A stretch of DNA of 13,558 nt from Bacteroides sp. CAG:709 (GTDB lineage Bacteria > Bacteroidota > Bacteroidia > Bacteroidales > UBA932), in assembly GCA_000434935.1 (NCBI GenBank), contig FR882188.1:1-13558 (forward strand), in the 5' to 3' direction. The position numbers were made by a program, and so were the translations under genes. Position 1 is the stretch's first letter. Every line of letters starts with the position of its first letter. This document shows positions 1-6,430 of the stretch, piece after piece. The notes beneath the pieces were generated by a model. That model was not told the origin of the DNA, ran no database searches, and worked only from the letters and a program-made list of their open reading frames with translations.

Positions 1-76
1 GTGTTTTGGTACTTGCTTCCTTGTACTTAGTCTTTCAATATTTTCAATGAACTACCGTTGTTTCTCAAACGGACTG
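1..76 (-). promoter_or_regulatory. Probable rRNA-operon leader, leftward, partial
   Basis: This is the start of a transcript read leftwards from the promoter at 77-107. On the minus strand it contains GTTCATTGAAAATATTGAAA (52 down to 33). That resembles the boxA-like element (GTTCTTTGACATATTGG type) I recall from leaders and spacers of Bacteroidales rRNA operons. A small hairpin, CCGTT / AACGG (55-59 with 68-72), sits near the expected transcription start. No open reading frame starts convincingly in the leader. The assignment is an inference by resemblance, because the RNA gene itself lies outside the window. A different strongly expressed operon is the alternative. Confidence 0.5.
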
Positions 77-107
77 CAAAGATACGCACTTTTTTCTTCT
101 CTCCAAA
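77..107 (-). promoter_or_regulatory. Strong sigma-ABfr-type promoter, leftward
   Basis: On the minus strand a perfect TTTG (107-104), a 19-base spacer and TATCTTTG (84-77) match the Bacteroidetes primary sigma factor consensus TTTG-N19-TAnnTTTG with no mismatch. Immediately upstream (about 108-142) the minus strand carries runs of A that look like an UP element, as expected of a stable-RNA promoter. Transcription should start near position 70 and leave the window to the left. Confidence 0.75.
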
Positions 108-202
108 TATTTTCAGACTTTTTTTTTGATTTTTTTCATACTTTACCGTTTTAAGAGCAGATTTTTCTCCAAAATCACCGGAACATTGACTCGAAAACCT
201 CC

Positions 203-232
203 TTGTCATTGACGAAATATTCTCTAATTTTG
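203..232 (+). promoter_or_regulatory. Promoter of the chromate transporter operon
   Basis: TTG at 203-205, a 19-base spacer and TAATTTTG at 225-232 form a Bacteroidetes-type promoter. Transcription should begin around 237-240, giving a leader of roughly 22-25 bases before the ATG at 262. Because the possible GTG start at 232 is the last base of the -7 box, this promoter argues that translation begins at 262. Confidence 0.7.
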
Positions 233-261
233 TGGCGACAAAAATCTTCATTGATTCGGAT

Positions 262-828
262 ATGGCAGAAGTTTCAGAAAAAGCCGGAGTTTCACTAACG
301 GAATTGTTCATGGTCTTCATGAAAATAGGCGCATTCACCATCGGAGGCGGATACGCCATGATTCCTCTTATAAAGGACGAACTCGACAAGAGGAAATGGA
401 TCGGAGAAGATGAACTGCCGGACATAATAGCATTGGCCCAATCCGCACCGGGCATTCTGGCTGTCAACGTCTCGATCTTCACCGGCTATAAGATCCGGGG
501 CGTGAAGGGCAGCATTGCCGCGACCATCGGCTCGGTGCTCCCGTCATTCATGATCATCCTCGCAATCGCCATGGCTTTCACAAGTTTCAAGGACAATCCC
601 GTGGTCATCAGCATTTTCAAGGGAATCAGGCCGGTGGTGGTATCATTGATAGCGGTCCCGACCATCTCGATGGCAAAGAAATCCTGCAAGACATGGTGGG
701 CGTGGGTGATTGCCATAGTCAGCCTTCTGCTGGTATCTTTCCTGGAGGTCTCCCCTATTTATATCATAATGTCGGTCATCGTGCTCGGTTTGGCCGCCGC
801 TAAACTCTCAGAAGGAAGAAAGTCATGA
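262..828 (+). CDS. Chromate transporter, amino-terminal half (single-domain CHR)
   Basis: This is one half of a CHR-superfamily inner-membrane transporter, 188 residues from the ATG at 262. The family exports chromate, and some members may move other oxyanions. The hallmark FTIGGGYAM lies at residues 25-33 after the first membrane segment. APGI (62-65) stands where the family usually has PGP. About five or six hydrophobic segments follow (the strongest around 80-105, 120-135 and 150-178), and the tail is short and basic. The length fits single-domain CHR proteins, which are half the size of classical ChrA. The stop codon overlaps the start of the second half in an ATGA, so the two are translationally coupled and very likely form a heterodimer, as shown for paired short CHR proteins such as those of Bacillus subtilis. 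An in-frame GTG at 232 lies inside the promoter and was rejected as start. The physiological substrate is unproven. Confidence 0.88.
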   Translation: MAEVSEKAGVSLTELFMVFMKIGAFTIGGGYAMIPLIKDELDKRKWIGEDELPDIIALAQSAPGILAVNVSIFTGYKIRGVKGSIAATIGSVLPSFMIILAIAMAFTSFKDNPVVISIFKGIRPVVVSLIAVPTISMAKKSCKTWWAWVIAIVSLLLVSFLEVSPIYIIMSVIVLGLAAAKLSEGRKS

Positions 829-1436
829 CATTGTTACTTATACTCCAGCTTTTCGCGACATTTTTCGTGATCGGGATGTTCACATTCGGAGGCGGCTACG
901 CAATGTTGTCACTTATCCAGGGACAGGTGGTCGTCAGTCACGAATGGATTTCGCAAAGCACATTTACGGATATCGTGGCGATTTCCCAGATGACGCCGGG
1001 CCCAATAGGAATCAATTGTGCCACGTATGTCGGCTACGACGTCCTCATGAAAGCCACGGGAAGCCACTTTCTAGGTATTTTGGGCTCGTTTACTGCCACA
1101 AGCGCCATAGTGCTGCCTTCTTTCATAATAGTGCTCGCCCTGGTGAAGTTTTACGTAAAATTCCACGGCAATACGATTTTCGAAAGCGTAATGAGCTGGA
1201 TCCGCCCGTCAGTGGTCGGCCTCATCGGCGCAGCTGCCATAATCCTCATGTTCAATGCCTCTTGGGCAGGCATGCCAATGTTTTCGCGTCTGGACATGAG
1301 CATTGTCACGGAAAACTTTCCGGATTGGAAAAGCTGGGCGCTGTTCGGGGCGGCAATGGTCGCGTCAATGTTCTTCAAAGTCGGTCCGATACCTATAATC
1401 GTGGCCGGCGGAGTGCTTGGATTCCTGATTTATTAG
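825..1436 (+). CDS. Chromate transporter, carboxy-terminal half (single-domain CHR)
   Basis: This is the second CHR-family membrane protein of the operon, 203 residues. FGGGYAM lies at residues 21-27 and the canonical TPGP at 57-60, followed by IGIN and further hydrophobic segments near 80-105, 127-145 and 170-200. It starts inside the stop codon of the first half (ATGA at 825-828), so expression should be stoichiometric. It resembles the first half through the shared GGGYAM motif, consistent with the internal duplication known for long ChrA proteins. The two differ at the PGP motif, which only this half keeps intact. No ChrB-like or other regulator is adjacent. The gene ends at TAG 1434-1436 and is followed by hairpins at 1502-1531 and 1587-1621. 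Confidence 0.88.
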   Translation: MTLLLILQLFATFFVIGMFTFGGGYAMLSLIQGQVVVSHEWISQSTFTDIVAISQMTPGPIGINCATYVGYDVLMKATGSHFLGILGSFTATSAIVLPSFIIVLALVKFYVKFHGNTIFESVMSWIRPSVVGLIGAAAIILMFNASWAGMPMFSRLDMSIVTENFPDWKSWALFGAAMVASMFFKVGPIPIIVAGGVLGFLIY

Positions 1437-1501
1437 CGTGGAGGCCGGCGCAGCATTTTTCCCTGGGCGCGCCGCATCGCCCGATAGCATTTTGCTTCCA
1501 T

Positions 1502-1531
1502 AAAAGTTTACTTCTTTTGGTAAACTTTTTT
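1502..1531 (+). terminator. Rho-independent terminator after the chromate operon
   Basis: A perfect 10-base-pair stem, AAAAGTTTAC (1502-1511) with GTAAACTTTT (1520-1529), closes an 8-base loop and runs into TT. It lies 66 bases after the stop codon of the second CHR gene. The stem is A/T-rich and not strong, so it may act together with the hairpin at 1587-1621. Confidence 0.55.
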
Positions 1532-1586
1532 CAGGACGGCGCATTTTGCCGTGGTGCGTAATCGCTTATTTATCAGCGAAATAATA

Positions 1587-1621
1587 AAAATCAGAGTCGC
1601 CGATACAGCAACTCTGATTTT
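1587..1621. terminator. Bidirectional terminator between convergent genes
   Basis: An 11-base-pair perfect stem, AAAATCAGAGT (1587-1597) with ACTCTGATTTT (1611-1621), encloses a 13-base loop. With one bulged A the pairing extends a further three pairs. The plus strand continues into TATTTAAT and the minus strand into a T-rich TTATTATTT, so it can terminate both the chromate operon and the facing hexosaminidase transcript. Confidence 0.75.
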
Positions 1622-1664
1622 ATTTAATCTATTGATTTATACTAGGTTACGCGGCACGCCCCCA

Positions 1665-1744
1665 CTCTCCACACATCCAGCCACATGGCTATCCACCTAA
1701 CCAGGAGCCAAACCATCCACATCACTCTCCACACAACCATCCAC
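1665..1744. repeat. Degenerate 24-base periodic C/A-rich repeat in a non-coding stretch
   Basis: The 322-base gap between the CHR operon and GH20 (1437-1758) holds two hairpins and this C/A-rich tract, and no gene that I can see. The octamer [CT]-x-x-TCCAC recurs at 1665 (CTCTCCAC), 1689 (CTATCCAC), 1713 (CCATCCAC) and 1737 (CCATCCAC), exactly 24 bases apart; the rest of each unit is poorly conserved. Separately, CACTCTCCACACA occurs twice, at 1663-1675 and 1723-1735. All frames are quickly interrupted, so coding is unlikely. On the minus strand the tract lies in the 3' untranslated region of the hexosaminidase mRNA, as G/T-rich GTGGATGG units. Confidence 0.5.
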
Positions 1745-1758
1745 GCAACAACAAAAAC

Positions 1759-3411
1759 CTACTTAGCCTCCGGCATCCCATACTGACCGAACACGTCGCG
1801 GCAGTAAGTCAGGCCCATTGCATCGTAAATCTTGAACGCATGGTTGAGAGAAGCCTTGAACCTGTCAAGATTCTTGTTCTCAGGCTGGCACCACTGAACC
1901 TCGCTGAGCGCTGACATTCTAGGAAGAAGCATGTACTCAAGCTGCTCATTGGTAGGGATATACTCAGTCCACAAGTTTGCCTGTACACCGAGAACATGAT
2001 GCTGCGCCTCTGCAGGGATGTCAGTATATGGTTCGCACTCGTAAACCTTCTCGACAGGAAGATTTCCACCGATTGCAAGCGGCTCAAGTGCAGTAGAATC
2101 TGACTGATAGTAATCGAAATACATATAAGTATTAGGAGTCATGATCACATCGAATCCCTGTTTTGCAGCCTCGATTCCACCCTTGGCGCCTCTCCATGAC
2201 ATGACGGTAGCACCCTCGGCGAGCTTGCCTTCGAGAATCTCATCCCAGCCGATAATCTTGCGGCCATGGTCATTGAGATACTTCTGGACACGGGCAGTAA
2301 CGTAGCTCTGGAGGTACTCCTCTGCAGAATGCTTGTCGTCAGACTTGAGACCGAGATCCTTGATTCGTTTCTGGCATGCAGGGCAAGCCTTCCATGCTTT
2401 CTTAGGGCACTCGTCGCCACCGATGTGGATATACTCCGACGGGAAGAGTTCCATAACCTCATCAAGAACGTCCTCGATGAACTTGAATGTAGTTTCCTTG
2501 CCTGGGCAAAGAACCTCGTCTGCGATACCCCATACAGGTCTTACCGTGTAAGGACCACCGGTACAGCCAAGTTCAGGATATGATGCCAATGCAGCTACCA
2601 TGTGTCCGGGAAGGTCGATTTCAGGAATTACGGTAATGCCGAGATCAGCAGCATAAGCCACTACATCCTTGATTTCTTCCTGTGTATAGAATCCGCCATA
2701 GCGGGTGTGGTCAAATTCATTCCAATTCTTGCCGATCATGGTGCTGTCTCTCCACGCGCCCACTTCGGTAAGCTTAGGATATTTCTTGATCTCGATTCTC
2801 CATCCCTGGTCCTCGGTAAGATGCCAGTGGAAGCGGTTCAATTTATAAGCAGCCATGACATCGAGATATCTCTTCACCTCATTGACATCGAAGAAATGAC
2901 GTGCCACGTCGAGATGCATTCCGCGGTATGCGAATCTTGGCTTGTCCTTGATGGTAGCGCAAGGGAGCACCCAATTCTCTCCTGCAGCCTTCGCTTTTCC
3001 ATAATAAGCAGCAGGGAGCATCTGTCCGATGGTCTGCGATGCATTGCGGAAACCGGCAACGGTCGATGCCTGGATCTTGACTCCTTTCTTGGTAATATCA
3101 ATGAAGTACTCTTCAGGTGCAAGTTCCTGATCAAGAGCAAATTCAATGCATTTTCCGGCAGCATCTGAAACAACTTCAGATTTCTTGCCGGTCACCAGAG
3201 TAAGGTTCTGGGCAAAAGAATTGATCCACTGGAGTGATTCACTGTCAAGTGACTGGTCGGCTTTCACCGGAACACCTGCCACACGGAAGATTCCGTCGTG
3301 CTGCTCCACGCTTTCAGGGCAAGGTATCACATTGATTTCAGGAGCTTTAGTGCAGCTGGCAAAAGCCAAAAGCATCGAGGCCATCAAAGGCAATACAAAA
3401 GTGTTTTTCAT
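1759..3411 (-). CDS. GH20 beta-N-acetylhexosaminidase, lipoprotein
   Basis: This enzyme is predicted to remove terminal beta-linked GlcNAc or GalNAc from oligosaccharides such as mucin, N-glycan or chitin fragments, by substrate-assisted catalysis. It has 550 residues. The signal peptide ends in a lipobox with the lipidated cysteine at C20 (LAFASC), so the protein is membrane-anchored, either periplasmic or at the surface. Residues about 27-155 fit the GH20b alpha/beta domain, and about 160-520 form the catalytic barrel. Landmarks are FHWHLTEDQGWR (194-205), the catalytic Asp-Glu pair D333-E334 in HIGGDE, GWDE (388-391), and LWTEY and SEVQW near the end. Three cysteines follow the active site (C335, C343, C346), a spacing I recall from other Bacteroidetes GH20 enzymes. 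The enzyme stops after the barrel, with no appended carbohydrate-binding module. It has its own promoter and no SusC/D neighbours. The family call is secure; the linkage preference is not visible. Confidence 0.95.
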   Translation of the reverse strand: MKNTFVLPLMASMLLAFASCTKAPEINVIPCPESVEQHDGIFRVAGVPVKADQSLDSESLQWINSFAQNLTLVTGKKSEVVSDAAGKCIEFALDQELAPEEYFIDITKKGVKIQASTVAGFRNASQTIGQMLPAAYYGKAKAAGENWVLPCATIKDKPRFAYRGMHLDVARHFFDVNEVKRYLDVMAAYKLNRFHWHLTEDQGWRIEIKKYPKLTEVGAWRDSTMIGKNWNEFDHTRYGGFYTQEEIKDVVAYAADLGITVIPEIDLPGHMVAALASYPELGCTGGPYTVRPVWGIADEVLCPGKETTFKFIEDVLDEVMELFPSEYIHIGGDECPKKAWKACPACQKRIKDLGLKSDDKHSAEEYLQSYVTARVQKYLNDHGRKIIGWDEILEGKLAEGATVMSWRGAKGGIEAAKQGFDVIMTPNTYMYFDYYQSDSTALEPLAIGGNLPVEKVYECEPYTDIPAEAQHHVLGVQANLWTEYIPTNEQLEYMLLPRMSALSEVQWCQPENKNLDRFKASLNHAFKIYDAMGLTYCRDVFGQYGMPEAK

Positions 3412-3432
3412 ATTTTGTTATTAATTAAGCTA

Positions 3433-3464
3433 CTAATTTACGCATTTATTTCGTTCGCGACAAA
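3433..3464 (-). promoter_or_regulatory. Promoter of the GH20 gene
   Basis: On the minus strand TTTG (3464-3461), a 20-base spacer and TAAATTAG (3440-3433, one mismatch from TAnnTTTG) precede the GH20 start by about 22 bases. It lies in the 84-base gap behind the flippase gene, so GH20 is probably transcribed on its own. Confidence 0.5.
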
Positions 3465-3495
3465 CAGCAAAAGCCCCCGCCAACAGAATCCGCAC

Positions 3496-5007
3496 CTATT
3501 CCTCAGCTGCAAGCGCCTGCCGATAACGCCCCTTCAGCACCACCAGACAGCCCGCGCAATACGCCAGCAAAAGGCCCGTGTGCAGCAGGAGTTTCAGTCC
3601 TTCGGACAATGCCGATGAAGTTCCAATGTTGACGCCAGGGAATACCAATGCGTCCGAAAGCATTGACAAACAGCAAATTATACCAATGAGCAGGAACAAT
3701 GCGGATATTCGTTTCCAGCTATATGGAATGGGATAGTAGCGCGCGCCAAGCACGGCACTTATGATGAACATTATCAGGTAGCTTGCCAGATGTCCGAACG
3801 CTGCGGCCCAGAACGAGTAGCGCGGCATGAAAATGACATTGACAATGACGGTTACTGCGAGGCCTGCCAACGTTATCCAGATGGCCATGTTGGTCTTGCC
3901 GGAAAGCTTGTACCACATCGAGACATTGAAAAGCATACCGAGGAGCATGTAGGAAAGCAGCATTATCGGGACTACTCCCATGCCGGAGCGGAAATCTTTT
4001 CCTATTATCAATGAGAATACGTCCAGATAGAGGAATACGCCGAGCAGAATAAGCCCGCAGAATGCCGTAAAGTACTCCATCACAATGGCATACAGCTGTT
4101 TGGCGCCTTTGTTCTGTGCGCGCTGGAAGAAGAACGGTTCAGCGGCGAACCTGAACATCTGGATAAACAAATTCATTATCACAGAGAGTTTTACGGCTGC
4201 CTGGAATATGCCGAGGCTGGAACGCCATGCCTCGGCATTGGTGTCAAGGTAACGGAACAGTATCCTGTCCAGAAAGTCATTGACAATACCCGGCAGGGCA
4301 GCAACCATGAGCGGTATCGAGTAAACGAGCATCTGGCGCAGGAGTTTCCGGTCGAACTTGAACGTAAAGCGGACAAGGTCCGGTATGAACATGATTCCGC
4401 AGACGATACAGCTGACCAGAATCGCGAAAATGACATACGTGAAGTCAGGTGTCGGTGACACGAATCTTCCCATGAACTGGCTCACATGTGACGGATACCA
4501 GAAGAACAGGACCATATTGGCAGCTGTCTCCGTCAGGATCTTCACCGTCTTGATTATCGCGAAACGGAATGCCTTGTGCTCTTGCCTGAGCTTTGCAAAC
4601 AGTATCGCCGTCGTGCAGTCCAATGCCAGGATTCCACCTATATATATTATACAGTTTTCGAAACCGGCATAACCGAGCGCAGAGGCGATTTGCCCCGAGA
4701 AGAGCACCATGAAAGCCAAGAAGGAGAAACTGATGCCGAATACCGTGGCAAGTGCATTGGAGTAGACCGCGGCAGAATTCACGCCTTCGCGGTTCGCAAA
4801 CCGGAAACATCCGGTTTCCAGTCCCAACACGAGAACTACCTGAAGGACAGCAATATATGCCATGAATTCCGTTACGACTCCATAGCTGGCTGTGGTCAGC
4901 AGTCGGGTGTAAAACGGTACGAAAAGAAAGTTTATTATCCTGGCCAGGATAGTGCTGAGGCCGTATATCGCGGTTTCGCCAGCAAGTTGTTTCAACGGAT
5001 TTGCCAT
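3496..5007 (-). CDS. Wzx-like oligosaccharide flippase (MOP superfamily)
   Basis: This is a polytopic membrane protein of 503 residues, with about 14 hydrophobic segments spread over its whole length. It resembles polysaccharide-biosynthesis flippases (RfbX/Wzx type, MOP superfamily), which move lipid-linked glycans across the inner membrane. The start, MANPLKQLAGETAIYGLSTI, followed by an Arg-rich turn and FLFVPFYTRLL, is typical of Bacteroidetes members. The length is normal. No glycosyltransferases are nearby, so it is an orphan flippase and its glycan cannot be deduced. The start at ATG 5007 fits the family. A TTG at 5025 would add six residues and has an AGGAG (5035-5031) five bases upstream, so it remains possible. 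A TTG at 5052 lies in the promoter and is excluded. A close relative in the MOP superfamily with another substrate is the alternative. Confidence 0.85.
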   Translation of the reverse strand: MANPLKQLAGETAIYGLSTILARIINFLFVPFYTRLLTTASYGVVTEFMAYIAVLQVVLVLGLETGCFRFANREGVNSAAVYSNALATVFGISFSFLAFMVLFSGQIASALGYAGFENCIIYIGGILALDCTTAILFAKLRQEHKAFRFAIIKTVKILTETAANMVLFFWYPSHVSQFMGRFVSPTPDFTYVIFAILVSCIVCGIMFIPDLVRFTFKFDRKLLRQMLVYSIPLMVAALPGIVNDFLDRILFRYLDTNAEAWRSSLGIFQAAVKLSVIMNLFIQMFRFAAEPFFFQRAQNKGAKQLYAIVMEYFTAFCGLILLGVFLYLDVFSLIIGKDFRSGMGVVPIMLLSYMLLGMLFNVSMWYKLSGKTNMAIWITLAGLAVTVIVNVIFMPRYSFWAAAFGHLASYLIMFIISAVLGARYYPIPYSWKRISALFLLIGIICCLSMLSDALVFPGVNIGTSSALSEGLKLLLHTGLLLAYCAGCLVVLKGRYRQALAAEE

Positions 5008-5049
5008 ATTTTCAATGCCGCCCAACTCATCTCCTGAAGGCGGCGTCGG

Positions 5050-5080
5050 CAAAATTAATGATTTTCGACGGGGTATAAAA
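5050..5080 (-). promoter_or_regulatory. Promoter of the flippase gene
   Basis: The minus strand has TAATTTTG at 5057-5050, a perfect TAnnTTTG box, with TTTT (5080-5077) 19 bases upstream in place of TTTG. Transcription should start near 5043, giving a leader of about 36 bases to ATG 5007. This makes a start at TTG 5052 impossible. Confidence 0.6.
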
Positions 5081-5119
5081 ATAAAAGGAATGGATTTAGG
5101 GTGAGGGTAACGTGCACAT

Positions 5120-5160
5120 AAAAACGATGTATGGTCCGCGATTCACATCGCAGACCATAC
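5120..5160 (-). terminator. Terminator behind the peptidyl-prolyl isomerase gene
   Basis: GTATGGTC-C-GCGAT (5129-5142) and ATCGC-A-GACCATAC (5147-5160) pair over 14 positions with one mismatch around a TCAC loop. On the minus strand the stem is followed, after four bases, by TTTTT (5124-5120). This suits termination of the isomerase transcript, 124 bases after its stop codon and before the flippase promoter. Confidence 0.65.
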
Positions 5161-5284
5161 GCAATTCTAACCTAAAACTTAACCTATGAAAAAACTATTC
5201 GACTAGAGAATTAGCAAATTCCATGCCGTTTCTAATTTTCAAATATTCCATAAGTACAAATCATTGTTCTTTTTCGGAATAACT

Positions 5285-6055
5285 TTATTTCTCCGCTACG
5301 GGCGCGGCAGCAGTGCTGTCACACGCAGTTTTCGTGGTATCCGCAGGTTCAGCCGGCATTGACTCCGGATCCACCTTGATGGTGATGATCCTGACATCTG
5401 TCACCGGACGGTCGCGTCTGTCAGTCGCCACTGCTGCAATTTTGTCAATGACATTGAACCCGTCCACCGTCTGGCCGAATACCGTGTACGCGCCATCGAG
5501 CTGTGCGCATGTCTCCTCGTTCTGCACGATATAGAACTGGGAACCTGAAGACTCCTTGGCCGGATTGGCCTGGTCACCACGCCTTGCAGCCGCCAATGCG
5601 CCTTTGATGTGCTTGTACTCAGGCACGAACTCTGCCGGAATAGTATATCCAGGGCCGCCCTGTCCATATTTGTCCACCATCGACGTGTCCCTGGTATAAG
5701 GGTCTCCGCCCTGGATCATGAATCCGTCAATGACCCTGTGGAACAGCAGGCTGTCAAAGTATCCTGAAATCGCCAACTTTTCGAAATTGGCACGGTGCTT
5801 CGGCGTCTTGCTGTAAAGTTTCACCTTGATGGTTCCGAGATTGGTCACGATATCGAATATCGGCTCTTCCGGAAGTCTTGCGGCCAAATCTCCCGCCGCT
5901 TTCTGTTTCTGAATCATTTCTTCCTGTTTTAATGAATCCAACCTGGCCTGCTCGGCCTTCGCTGCTTCTTCCTTCTTCTTCTGACCGCCGCAGCCGGCAA
6001 TCATACCCGCCACAGCAAGGCAGGCGAAGGATTTAAGAATCAAATTTGCTCTCAT
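5285..6055 (-). CDS. Cyclophilin-type peptidyl-prolyl cis-trans isomerase, lipoprotein
   Basis: This protein is predicted to catalyse cis-trans isomerisation of Xaa-Pro bonds and assist folding of exported proteins on the periplasmic face of a membrane. It has 256 residues. The signal peptide ends in MIAGC, giving a lipidated C22. A charged, helix-prone linker (26-53) precedes the cyclophilin domain (about 65-228). Domain landmarks are FHRVIDGFMIQGGDP (105-119), with R107 matching the catalytic arginine, SGSQFYIV (170-177) and YTVFGQ (190-195). A Thr/Ala/Pro-rich tail (231-256) contains no recognisable motif. The ATG at 6055 begins the signal peptide. An upstream ATG ten bases away is out of frame. 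A good promoter lies at 6088-6118, so the gene is probably monocistronic and ends at the hairpin 5129-5160. Confidence 0.93.
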   Translation of the reverse strand: MRANLILKSFACLAVAGMIAGCGGQKKKEEAAKAEQARLDSLKQEEMIQKQKAAGDLAARLPEEPIFDIVTNLGTIKVKLYSKTPKHRANFEKLAISGYFDSLLFHRVIDGFMIQGGDPYTRDTSMVDKYGQGGPGYTIPAEFVPEYKHIKGALAAARRGDQANPAKESSGSQFYIVQNEETCAQLDGAYTVFGQTVDGFNVIDKIAAVATDRRDRPVTDVRIITIKVDPESMPAEPADTTKTACDSTAAAPVAEK

Positions 6056-6087
6056 ATCTCATGAAAATTTATTGCGCAACAATTCCT

Positions 6088-6118
6088 CAAAATTAAGAAA
6101 GAGTTGGTGAAATTACAA
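6088..6118 (-). promoter_or_regulatory. Promoter of the peptidyl-prolyl isomerase gene
   Basis: On the minus strand TTG (6118-6116), a 20-base spacer and TAATTTTG (6095-6088) fit the Bacteroidetes consensus. Transcription should start near 6081, leaving a leader of about 26 bases before ATG 6055. Confidence 0.65.
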
Positions 6119-6430
6119 TATGCACTGCGCACCCCTGCCAGAAAGTGCAACGGCGTTCTTGTGGTAACCCTGGAGACGCTTACAGTGATTCTCTCGTGCG
6201 TAAAAAGGCCTGATTTACTCACGACACGACGAATTTGGGCCATGACGTGAGCAGAAAACGTTTTATCACGCACGGCACTGTGGAACCCATAATGTCTCCA
6301 CACATAAGAAACGGGGGCAGCTTCCATGGCTCTCCGAACAGAACGTCGGGCACACGGGGATGAGCGAGGCACAACAACGAGCCGCATCACGGCTGCCATA
6401 CCAAAACCCGGGAAACAAATTCCGGAAGAA
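6119..6430. other. Intergenic stretch without a recognisable gene
   Basis: Between the OPA transporter stop and the isomerase promoter lie 312 bases that I could not assign. A minus-strand frame (6399-6052, 115 codons) is open but Arg/Val-rich with no family resemblance, and it runs through the isomerase promoter. I saw no tRNA, tmRNA, SRP RNA or RNase P RNA signature. The one clear structural element is an interrupted palindrome at 6246-6270 (CGTGA ... AAAACGTTTT ... TCACG). No terminator with a T-run was found behind the transporter. Confidence 0.5.

Noticed and set aside
232..261. GTG start extending the first CHR protein by ten residues
   Set aside because: The GTG begins at the last base of a good TAATTTTG promoter box, so the codon would lie upstream of the transcription start. 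ATG 262 also fits the family length.
27..482. A 151-codon minus-strand frame at the left end
   Set aside because: It is antisense to the CHR gene and spans both divergent promoters. The composition is that of a shadow frame.
5186..5206. A six-codon plus-strand frame (MKKLFD) with a good-looking AACCT leader
   Set aside because: It resembles the start of a Bacteroidetes gene but stops at once, and no plus-strand promoter is visible. It may be a remnant, but it cannot be supported as a gene.
5206..5240. Inverted repeat GAGAATTAG / CTAATTTTC
   Set aside because: It is A/T-rich, contains a G-T pair and has a 17-base loop. The better hairpin at 5129-5160 already explains termination.
6052..6399. 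A 115-codon minus-strand frame overlapping the isomerase start by an ATGA
   Set aside because: The product is Arg/Val-rich with no family resemblance and no ribosome binding site. The frame also runs across the isomerase promoter at 6088-6118, so I treat it as chance.
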